DNA of 7,616 nt from Rikenellaceae bacterium (GTDB lineage Bacteria > Bacteroidota > Bacteroidia > Bacteroidales > UBA932): contig CAAGHY010000040.1 of the NCBI GenBank assembly GCA_900769735.1, forward strand, positions 1 to 7,616, read 5' to 3'. The notes under the pieces were generated by a model, which was not told the DNA's origin, made no database searches, and saw only the letters and a program-made list of their open reading frames with translations. Shown piece after piece: positions 1-5,972 of the stretch (position 1 is its first letter; each line of letters begins with the position of its first letter). Made by a program: the position numbers and the translations under genes.

Positions 1-1
1 C

Positions 2-766
2 TCTTTGCAGATTGCAAAAGACTTGGGTTCTGATGTAAGTGTAGAGACAAAGTTGCGTCTTCTTTACAGATTGCAGCAGACTGATTCCAAGATTGACAAA
101 ATCTATCTATTGAGAGGTGAGCTTCCTTTGGAGGTGCAGGACCTGGAGGATTCAATTGAGGGCCTTAAGACCAGAATTGCAAATCTTGAGAAGGAGATCA
201 AGGACGGTACTGAGTTCATTGCCCAGAAAAAACAGGATATGGTAAGCAGCAAAGCGCTTATTGAGAAATATGAGGCTCAGAGAAACAATGTGAAGAACAA
301 CAGGGAGTACGATTCACTTTCTAAGGAGATTGAGTTCCAGACATTGGAGATTGAGCTTGCTGAGAAGAAAATTGGTGATACCAACAAGGCTCTTGTGGAC
401 AAGAAGGATGCTCTTGCAAACGCAACATCTGTGTTGGAGGGTAGGGAGATTGACTTGAACAACAAGAGAAAAGAGCTTGAGACAATTGTTGAGGAGACAC
501 AGAAAGAGGAGGAGGATCTGTTGAAAATGGTTGCTGAGCTTGAGGAGCAGATTGAGCCAAGAATGTTGAACGCATACAGAAAGGTACGCTCAAACTTGAG
601 AAACAAGCTTGCAGTTGTTACTGTTAAGAGAGATGCTTGTGGCGGTTGTTTCAACAAGATTCCGCCTCAAAGACAGCTTGACATTGCATTGAGCAAAAAA
701 ATTATTGTTTGCGAGTATTGCGGCAGAATCCTTATCAGCCCAGAGTTTGAGAACGAGCAGTGCTAG
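2..766 (+). CDS. Coiled-coil C4-type zinc-ribbon protein (5' end cut by window)
   Basis: The reading frame is open to the left edge and ends at TAG 764-766. The only start inside the window is a TTG at base 5 with no ribosome binding site. As I remember relatives, they have a short Lys-rich N-terminus before the 'KLRLLYRLQ' helix, so the real start is probably a few codons upstream. Residue numbers here count from that TTG. Residues about 30-190 are rich in Glu, Lys, Leu and Asp in heptad-like order, which indicates a long antiparallel coiled coil. The C-terminus has a zinc ribbon with C212-x2-C215 and C236-x2-C239, around the conserved stretch 'NKIPPQRQLDI'. This matches the PF02591/CT398/HP0958-like family. 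Characterised members are chaperone or adaptor proteins, for example of flagellar or type III secretion substrates. The role in Bacteroidota is unknown. The protein is probably cytoplasmic. Arg codons are mostly AGA and Glu mostly GAG, as in the rnf genes. Family identity is secure; function is not. Confidence 0.9.
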   Translation, partial: SLQIAKDLGSDVSVETKLRLLYRLQQTDSKIDKIYLLRGELPLEVQDLEDSIEGLKTRIANLEKEIKDGTEFIAQKKQDMVSSKALIEKYEAQRNNVKNNREYDSLSKEIEFQTLEIELAEKKIGDTNKALVDKKDALANATSVLEGREIDLNNKRKELETIVEETQKEEEDLLKMVAELEEQIEPRMLNAYRKVRSNLRNKLAVVTVKRDACGGCFNKIPPQRQLDIALSKKIIVCEYCGRILISPEFENEQC

Positions 767-803
767 TTTTCAGATAAAAAGAGCTGAGTTGGATCAGATA
801 AAG

Positions 804-847
804 AAAAGAGGTCCTCTTCCCTGTGTGGGAAGGGGATTTTTTATTTT
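804..847 (+). terminator. Intrinsic terminator after the zinc-ribbon gene
   Basis: A 10-bp stem is formed by 812-821 (TCCTCTTCCC) and 827-836 (GGGAAGGGGA), with one G-T wobble and a 5-base TGTGT loop. It is followed at once by six T (837-842) and then ATTTT. The A/G-rich stretch before the stem (804-811) can pair partly with the T-tract and lengthen the hairpin. It lies 45 bases after the zinc-ribbon stop codon and 46 bases before the dnaB start, so it separates the two transcription units. Confidence 0.88.
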
Positions 848-869
848 ACAAAAAAGATTTCTAAATTTA
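838..869 (+). promoter_or_regulatory. Weak Bacteroidota-type promoter candidate for dnaB
   Basis: TAAATTTA at 862-869 matches the Bacteroidota -7 element TAnnTTTG at all fixed positions except the last. The region about 20-25 bases upstream is the terminator's T-tract (837-847) and has no clear TTTG or TTG, so the -33 element is poor. The site falls in the only gap before dnaB and just after a terminator. A promoter is expected here on context, but the exact site is uncertain. Confidence 0.35.
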
Positions 870-880
870 CTAGTCCAATT

Positions 881-888
881 AGAAGGAG
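881..888 (+). promoter_or_regulatory. Shine-Dalgarno sequence setting the dnaB start
   Basis: AGAAGGAG contains AAGGAG, a good match to the 16S rRNA tail, and ends 5 bases before the ATG at 894. This supports the ATG at 894 over the in-frame GTG at 888, which overlaps the site, and over any start further upstream in the open frame. Most other starts in this window lack such a site. Confidence 0.7.
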
Positions 889-893
889 TGAGT

Positions 894-2435
894 ATGGCAA
901 AGAGCTATGTAAAAAAGGGGACGCAAGGGTCCAATCAAATCAAGAATCTTGAATTTATAGGTTTGGAAACCGGAAGAAAGCCGCCTCAGGCGTTGGATAT
1001 TGAGGAGGCTGTTCTGGGTGCTTTGTTATTGGAACCCAATTCGGTGGCTGATGTGCTTGATCTGCTTAACCCGGAGTGTTTCTATAAGGAGGCAAACAGG
1101 AAGATTTATATGGCAATCTCCTCCCTTGCTTCCACGCATTCTCCAATTGACATATATACAGTTGCGCAGGAGCTTTCCAAAACTGATGATCTGGAGAGCG
1201 TGGGTGGTCCGTACTATCTAAGCCAGCTGAGTATGAGGATTGGTGCTGCAGCCCACCTTGATTTCCATACAAAGGTGCTTTTGCAGAAATATATTCAGAG
1301 GGAGATGATTTCCATTTCCCACGAGGTGCAGAAGAAATCGTATGATGATACCATAACTGTGGATGACCTGCTTGATTCAACCCAGCAACAGTTGTTCAAC
1401 CTGGCTGAGAAGAATATGAAGAAGGAGACACAGTCTGTAAAGGATATCCTCAATGAGGCCATTGATGAGCTGCAGTCGGTACAGGAGAGGACGGATGGCT
1501 TGAGCGGTGTACCAAGCGGATATACCGGTATAGACAGGGTTACATACGGCTGGCAGGCGTCAGACCTTATAATCATTGCGGCACGTCCTGCAATGGGTAA
1601 AACAGCTTTTGTGCTTACTATGGCCAGGAATATGGCGGTGGAGCACAAGGTGCCGGTGGCAGTGTTCTCTCTGGAGATGTCATCAGTGCAGCTTGTAAAG
1701 CGTCTTATGGTTAGTGAAACTGGACTTTCTGCAGAAAAGATAAGGGGCGGTAAGAAACTTGAGCCATATGAATGGGAGCAGTTGAACAACAGGATCAACC
1801 AGCTTTCAGAGGCGCCGTTATATATAGATGATACACCTTCACTTTCAATTTATGAATTCAGGTCAAAAGCCAGAAGGCTTGTTTCAAATGCAGGAGTGAA
1901 GCTGATAATCATAGACTACCTTCAGCTGATGACAGGTCCGCCTGAGTTGAAAGGTATGCGTGAGCAGGAGGTTTCTTCCATCTCCCGTTCACTTAAGGCC
2001 ATTGCCAAGGAGCTGAACATTCCAATTATTGCCCTTTCACAGCTGAGCCGTGCCGTGGAGACCCGAGGCGGTGCCAAGAGGCCGCAGCTTAGTGACTTGC
2101 GTGAGTCAGGTGCAATTGAACAGGATGCGGATATTGTAATGTTTATCCATAGGCCGGATTATTACGGTATGGCAGAGGATCCTAGTCAGGTGGGTATGAC
2201 TGAGATCATCATTGCAAAACACCGTAACGGTTCGGTATGTGATGTGCCTATGAGGTTCCGTCATTCTGAGGTGAGGTTTGTGGATGTTACGGATGCCGCT
2301 CTGGATATGCCTATGGGCAGTGGGGGAGGAGAGTATGCATCAGTGGAATCAAGCATGAACTCGTCGGGAGGAATGTCTGATCCTTTTGCAGCGATGGGGG
2401 CAAATGATGAATTTGGAAACAATATGGATTTTTAG
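894..2435 (+). CDS. dnaB: Replicative DNA helicase DnaB
   Basis: This is the hexameric 5'-3' helicase that unwinds DNA at the replication fork and recruits primase. It has 513 residues from the ATG at 894, a length usual for Bacteroidota. The DnaB N-terminal domain spans about residues 30-132, beginning near 'PPQALDIEEAVLGALL'. The RecA-like ATPase domain follows from about residue 203. Visible motifs are Walker A 'ARPAMGKT' (230-237), the conserved Glu in 'SLEMS' (E261), Walker B ending at D341 in 'IIIDYLQLM', the signature 'LSQLSRAVE' followed by 'RPQLSDLRESGAIEQDAD', and the arginine-finger region 'KHRNG' (K442, R444). There is no intein. The tail after about residue 475 is rich in Gly, Met and Ser and probably disordered. 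The frame stays open 189 bases further upstream, but that part overlaps the previous gene and the terminator. Arg codons are mainly AGG and CGT. A cysteine (C449) sits in the segment after 'KHRNG', where I would expect a small residue such as glycine. Confidence 0.97.
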   Translation: MAKSYVKKGTQGSNQIKNLEFIGLETGRKPPQALDIEEAVLGALLLEPNSVADVLDLLNPECFYKEANRKIYMAISSLASTHSPIDIYTVAQELSKTDDLESVGGPYYLSQLSMRIGAAAHLDFHTKVLLQKYIQREMISISHEVQKKSYDDTITVDDLLDSTQQQLFNLAEKNMKKETQSVKDILNEAIDELQSVQERTDGLSGVPSGYTGIDRVTYGWQASDLIIIAARPAMGKTAFVLTMARNMAVEHKVPVAVFSLEMSSVQLVKRLMVSETGLSAEKIRGGKKLEPYEWEQLNNRINQLSEAPLYIDDTPSLSIYEFRSKARRLVSNAGVKLIIIDYLQLMTGPPELKGMREQEVSSISRSLKAIAKELNIPIIALSQLSRAVETRGGAKRPQLSDLRESGAIEQDADIVMFIHRPDYYGMAEDPSQVGMTEIIIAKHRNGSVCDVPMRFRHSEVRFVDVTDAALDMPMGSGGGEYASVESSMNSSGGMSDPFAAMGANDEFGNNMDF

Positions 2436-2444
2436 GATAAATTT

Positions 2445-3248
2445 ATGAAGAGGATTGTGGGATATATGGTGCTTTTGGTGCTTCTTGTTCTGGCAGGAGG
2501 AGGGGATGCGTTTGCCCAAAAGGAAAGTATACCGTATATCCACGGAGAGAGTCTCACGTACGTAGTAAATTACAAGTGGGGAGCGGTGGATACTGATGTT
2601 GGGGAGGCTGTAACCAATCTTGAGTATGCTGACGGTATGTTCCATACCATAATTACCGGCAAGACTTTCCGCTTCTATGACAGGATATTCAGGGTGAGGG
2701 AGCATTTTGAGAGCAGGTTTCACGAAGATCCGCTCCAGCCCCACTACTTTTACAGGGATACCCAGGAGGGGAAATACAGGATGAGGAATACTTTCCATTT
2801 TAATGTTCCCGACAGCACTGTACAGGTAAGGATGCAGAAATATGAGCGTACACCAAAGGATACTCTTGTGAAGGGGAACGGAAATACCTATGATATTCCA
2901 TCTCTTTTCTACAAGGTTAGAAGAATGGACTTTGACAGCGTTGCAATTGGGGTGAAGCAGCCAATCTCCTTCATAATTGATGACGATGTGTATAATTTCT
3001 ATTTCATCCTTATGGGTAAGGAGGTAAAGAAGATAAAGGGACTTGGAACATTCAATACACTGAAGTTTGCAGTTAAGCTGGTGGCGGGAACAGTGTTTAC
3101 AGGCAAGGATGACATGTTTATATGGGTAACGGATGATGAGAATAAGGTGCCGTTGCTGTTTGAGTCTCCAATTATAGTTGGAAGGGTGCAGGGAAGGCTC
3201 ACAAGCTACAAGAATCTGAAGAGTCCGCTTACAAGTAAAATCAAATGA
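2445..3248 (+). CDS. Secreted DUF3108-family protein
   Basis: The product has 267 residues. It begins with a Sec signal peptide: basic 'MKR', a hydrophobic core at about residues 5-17, and an 'AFA' site with likely cleavage between A24 and Q25. The mature part is predicted periplasmic or envelope-associated. It has no lipobox cysteine and no further membrane segment. It resembles the DUF3108 proteins of Bacteroidales along its length, for example 'YVVNYKWGAVDTDVGEA', 'YRDTQEGKYRMRNTFHF', 'LGTFNTLKFA' and a C-terminus ending 'YKNLKSPLTSKIK'. The pattern is alternating polar and hydrophobic, consistent with a beta-rich fold. No catalytic motif is apparent and the function is unknown. The gene starts 9 bases after dnaB and its stop overlaps the next start (ATGA, 3245-3248), so it is probably co-transcribed and translationally coupled with the rseC-like gene. 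Arg codons are mostly AGG, as in dnaB. Confidence 0.88.
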   Translation: MKRIVGYMVLLVLLVLAGGGDAFAQKESIPYIHGESLTYVVNYKWGAVDTDVGEAVTNLEYADGMFHTIITGKTFRFYDRIFRVREHFESRFHEDPLQPHYFYRDTQEGKYRMRNTFHFNVPDSTVQVRMQKYERTPKDTLVKGNGNTYDIPSLFYKVRRMDFDSVAIGVKQPISFIIDDDVYNFYFILMGKEVKKIKGLGTFNTLKFAVKLVAGTVFTGKDDMFIWVTDDENKVPLLFESPIIVGRVQGRLTSYKNLKSPLTSKIK

Positions 3249-3679
3249 CAATGAGCAAGGAAAAATCGGTTGCCCACAAGGGTACCATAATTGAGATAGC
3301 ACAAGAGATTGTAAGGGTTGAGATAATAAACAAATCAATGTGTTCGGCGTGTCACGCAAAAGGTTTCTGCAGTGCTGGGGATACAAAGGACAAGGTGATT
3401 GATGTGGAGTATTACAACAACGGGGAATTTGCCGTTGGTGATGAGGTTGAGGTGATTATGAAGAGGTCAATGGGATTCAAGGCGGTTTGGATTTCCTATG
3501 TTGTTCCGTTGGCTATTCTTCTGATTTTTTTATTAACTTTGCAAGGAGTGGGGCTTTCAGAGCTTCATTCCGGCTTGTTTGCGTTGTTGGCAGTTTGTGT
3601 GTATTACCTTGTGGTATACTTGTTTAAGGATAAACTAGCCAACAAATTTGTGTTTACAATAGTTAAAAACAATATATAA
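3245..3679 (+). CDS. RseC/MucC-family membrane protein of the Rnf operon
   Basis: This is a 144-residue protein of the RseC family (PF04246). The soluble N-terminal part holds the family cysteine motif C33-x2-C36-x5-C42 ('CSACHAKGFC'), the same spacing as I recall for E. coli RseC. A short beta-rich region follows ('VGDEVEVIM', about 64-72). Then come two transmembrane helices, about residues 80-100 and 108-127, with a basic segment after. In E. coli, RseC takes part with the Rnf-like Rsx complex in keeping SoxR reduced. Here the gene lies directly before rnfB with no gap, which suggests a role in assembly, Fe-S or redox handling of Rnf; that is inference. The start is either ATG 3245 (overlapping the upstream stop as ATGA) or ATG 3251, two codons later. 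The first favours translational coupling and neither has a good ribosome site. Confidence 0.88.
   Translation: MTMSKEKSVAHKGTIIEIAQEIVRVEIINKSMCSACHAKGFCSAGDTKDKVIDVEYYNNGEFAVGDEVEVIMKRSMGFKAVWISYVVPLAILLIFLLTLQGVGLSELHSGLFALLAVCVYYLVVYLFKDKLANKFVFTIVKNNI
3509..3541 (+). promoter_or_regulatory. Possible internal promoter inside the rseC-like gene
   Basis: TAACTTTG at 3534-3541 matches the Bacteroidota -7 consensus TAnnTTTG exactly. A TTG at 3509-3511 lies 22 bases upstream, slightly longer than the usual spacing to the -33 element, and the spacer is T-rich. If active, transcription would start near 3548 and give rnfB a leader of about 130 bases. One or two chance matches to the -7 element are expected in a window this size, so confidence is low. 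Confidence 0.3.
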
Positions 3680-4603
3680 ATGAGTACTACTATTATCTTT
3701 ACCGTAGCCAGTTTGAGCATTTTGGGTCTCTTGCTGGCTGTTGTGCTTTATTTTGTAGCACAAAAATTCAAGGTAGAAGAAGATCCACGCATTGACATTG
3801 TAGAAGGTATCATGCCAGGAGCTAACTGTGGCGGCTGTGGTCAGGCAGGTTGCAGGGCTTTTGCTGAGGCTTGTACAAAAGCTGAGAACTTGGATAATCT
3901 TTTCTGCCCAGTAGGTGGTAATGCAACTATGAAGAAGGTGGCCGATGCTTTGGGCTTCCAGGTTGCAGAGAAGGCTCCTATGGTTGCCGTTGTAAGATGT
4001 AACGGTACCTGTGAGAACCGCCCTAAAACCAACGTTTATGACGGTATTGCAACTTGCGCTGCCAAAGCTGCACTGTATTCAGGTGATACAGGATGCAAAT
4101 ATGGTTGCGTTGGATGCGGTGACTGTGTGAACGTATGTAATTTTGGTGCATTGTCAATGAATCCTGCTACCTGTTTGCCGGTTGTGGATGAAGAGAAATG
4201 TACCGCTTGCGGCGCTTGTACAAAAGCTTGTCCTAAATCCGTTATTGAGCTTAGAAATAAAGGCCCTAAAAACAGAAGGGTATTTGTTTCTTGTGTAAGC
4301 CAGGATAAAGGTGCAGTTGCAAGAAAGGCTTGTAAAGCTGCCTGTATAGGTTGCGGCAAATGTGCCAAAGTTTGTCCTTTTGAGGCAATTAACGTTGAGA
4401 ACAATGTAGCTTACATAGATTTCAACAAATGTAAGCTATGTACAAAATGTGTTTCTGAGTGTCCTACAGGTGCAATCCACAAAGTGAACTTCCCGGAGAA
4501 GCCTGCTGCAGCTCCAGCTGCTGCCCCTGCAAAACCAGCTGAGGCCCCTAAAGCTCCTGCTGCTGAGAAACCTGTAGAAAATAATACTAACCAGGAAAAA
4601 TAG
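3680..4603 (+). CDS. rnfB: Rnf electron-transport complex subunit RnfB (multi-cluster Fe-S protein)
   Basis: RnfB is the membrane-anchored Fe-S subunit thought to receive electrons from or give them to ferredoxin. The product has 307 residues. One N-terminal membrane helix spans about residues 5-26. The Fe-S domain of the PF04060 type follows with C50, C53, C58 and C76 ('NCGGCGQAGC'). Four ferredoxin-type CX2CX2CX3C sets come next: C143-C153, C174-C184, C222-C232 and C251-C261. Additional cysteines stand at 107, 111, 126, 139, 165, 205 and 218. This gives at least five predicted [4Fe-4S] clusters, more than the three of gammaproteobacterial RnfB. The pattern resembles the longer RnfB of Bacteroides and acetogens. 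Residues 274-307 form an Ala/Pro/Lys-rich tail, probably a flexible linker. The ATG follows the previous TAA directly (TAAATG) and has no Shine-Dalgarno sequence, so translation is probably coupled. Confidence 0.96.
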   Translation: MSTTIIFTVASLSILGLLLAVVLYFVAQKFKVEEDPRIDIVEGIMPGANCGGCGQAGCRAFAEACTKAENLDNLFCPVGGNATMKKVADALGFQVAEKAPMVAVVRCNGTCENRPKTNVYDGIATCAAKAALYSGDTGCKYGCVGCGDCVNVCNFGALSMNPATCLPVVDEEKCTACGACTKACPKSVIELRNKGPKNRRVFVSCVSQDKGAVARKACKAACIGCGKCAKVCPFEAINVENNVAYIDFNKCKLCTKCVSECPTGAIHKVNFPEKPAAAPAAAPAKPAEAPKAPAAEKPVENNTNQEK

Positions 4604-4613
4604 AGAATCAGAT

Positions 4614-5945
4614 ATGAAGACGTTTTCAATTGGTGGAGTTCATCCACACGACAATAAAATATCTGCCAATGCTGCAATAGAGAGCTTCCCTATTCCTGAA
4701 GTTGCCTATATTTCAATGGGCCAGCACCTTGGTGCTCCTGCAGAACCAATTGTAGCTGCCGGAGACAAAGTTAAGGTTGGTCAGCTGATTGCCAATGCAA
4801 ACGGTTTCATTTCAGCTCCTGTACACTCAAGCGTGTCAGGTACTGTAAAAGGAATTGAGATTATTAAAGATTTGGCGGGCAATCCTTGCAAAGCAGTTGT
4901 AATCAATGTTGAGGGTGACGAGTGGGTTGAGACAATTGACCGCTCTGACAAGATAGAGAAGGAGATCAAACTTGATTCAAAAGAGATTATTGAGAAGATC
5001 AAAGAGTGCGGTATTGTAGGTTTGGGCGGTGCAACATTCCCTACAAACGTTAAGCTTTCACCACCTCCAGGCAAAAAGGCAGAGTTCCTTATCATTAACG
5101 GTGCAGAGTGTGAGCCTTATCTTACTTCAGACTACAGAGTGCTTATTGAGATGCCTGAGCAGGTTCTTATAGGTGCTGCAATTATGATGAAGGCTTTGAA
5201 TGTTACCCAGGGTTTCATTGGCATTGAGGAGAACAAGCCTGAAGCTATCAAAGTGATGGCAGAGAAAGCTAAAGGTTATCCGCAGATAAAGATTGTAACA
5301 CTTAAGAAGAAATATCCGCAGGGTGGTGAGAAACAGCTTATTGATGCAGTTGTAGGAAGACAGGTTCCTTCAATGGGACTTCCTATTGATACTGGAGCTG
5401 TGGTACAGAATGTTGGTACTGCACTTGCTGTATATGAGGCTGTCCAGAAAAACAAACCTTTGTTTGAGGGTATCCTTACTGTAACCGGAGAGTGCTCTCC
5501 AATGCAGAAGAACTACAAGCACAGGGTAGGTACCCCAATCTCAAAAATCATTGAGGCTGTAGGTGGAGTTCCTGAGGCTGCTGCAAAAGTTATCAGCGGT
5601 GGTCCTATGATGGGTAAAGCTATGGCTAACCTTGATGCTCCAACCCTTAAAGGTTCTTCATCTGTATTGTTCCTTACTGAGGCTCAGACAAAGAGAAAAG
5701 AGCAGAGCAACTGTATCCGTTGCGGAAAATGTATTGAGGCTTGTCCAATGGGCTTGGAGCCATACTTGCTCAACAAGTTGGCAAAAGCCGGAAGAATGGA
5801 TGATTTGGAGGCAAACAAAGTTTATGACTGTATAGAGTGCGGTTGCTGCCAGTTCACTTGTCCTTCATATATTTATCTATTGGATTCAATCAGATTGGCT
5901 AAAGCAAACGTAATGAAGATAATGCGTAGCCGTCCTAAAAAATAA
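4614..5945 (+). CDS. rnfC: Rnf complex subunit RnfC (NADH/FMN and Fe-S subunit)
   Basis: RnfC is the peripheral subunit that exchanges electrons with NAD(H). The product has 443 residues, the usual length of the short form without the long Ala/Lys-rich extension of E. coli RsxC. The N-terminus 'FSIGGVHPHDNK' is typical and is followed by a barrel-sandwich-like region with 'SAPVHSSVSGTV'. The nucleotide/flavin-binding loop 'GLGGATFPT' lies at residues 136-144, and 'GAECEPY' at 163-169 is the conserved NuoF-like segment. 'YPQGGEKQLI' follows. Two [4Fe-4S] sets are present near the C-terminus: C367, C370, C373, C377 and C406, C409, C412, C416, with an extra C411. No membrane helix is apparent, as expected. 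The gene starts 10 bases after rnfB without a clear ribosome binding site. Arg codons are mainly AGA and CGT. Confidence 0.97.
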   Translation: MKTFSIGGVHPHDNKISANAAIESFPIPEVAYISMGQHLGAPAEPIVAAGDKVKVGQLIANANGFISAPVHSSVSGTVKGIEIIKDLAGNPCKAVVINVEGDEWVETIDRSDKIEKEIKLDSKEIIEKIKECGIVGLGGATFPTNVKLSPPPGKKAEFLIINGAECEPYLTSDYRVLIEMPEQVLIGAAIMMKALNVTQGFIGIEENKPEAIKVMAEKAKGYPQIKIVTLKKKYPQGGEKQLIDAVVGRQVPSMGLPIDTGAVVQNVGTALAVYEAVQKNKPLFEGILTVTGECSPMQKNYKHRVGTPISKIIEAVGGVPEAAAKVISGGPMMGKAMANLDAPTLKGSSSVLFLTEAQTKRKEQSNCIRCGKCIEACPMGLEPYLLNKLAKAGRMDDLEANKVYDCIECGCCQFTCPSYIYLLDSIRLAKANVMKIMRSRPKK

Positions 5946-5972
5946 CCAGACACTTAAAAAACAGTAAATAAA

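Noticed and set aside
5..7. TTG as the true start of the zinc-ribbon protein
   Set aside because: There is no ribosome site visible, the frame is open to the window edge, and relatives have extra N-terminal residues. A start upstream of the window is more likely, although TTG cannot be excluded.
277..657. 126-codon minus-strand frame, rich in Ser, Phe and Leu
   Set aside because: It is the antisense of the Glu/Lys-rich coiled coil; its composition follows from the GAG/AAG repeats on the other strand.
705..893. N-terminal extension of DnaB by 63 codons
   Set aside because: It overlaps the zinc-ribbon gene and runs through the terminator hairpin. A good ribosome site and a normal DnaB N-terminus support the ATG at 894.
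2349..3386. 345-codon open frame on the minus strand
   Set aside because: It lies fully opposite the DUF3108 gene and its neighbours, has no recognisable domain, and its Cys/His/Ile-rich composition is that of an antisense shadow.
4499..4600. GCTGCTGCC-like repeats as a possible DNA repeat element
   Set aside because: The repetition is in frame and explained by the Ala/Pro-rich RnfB tail; units are irregular at the DNA level.
4036..4677. Minus-strand frames opposite rnfB and the start of rnfC
   Set aside because: They are shadows of the cysteine-rich and Ala/Pro-rich coding sequence, with no supporting starts or motifs.
5946..5972. Gap between rnfC and rnfD as a possible promoter or terminator
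   Set aside because: It is 27 A-rich bases with no hairpin and no TAnnTTTG match; an untranslated spacer is the simplest reading.
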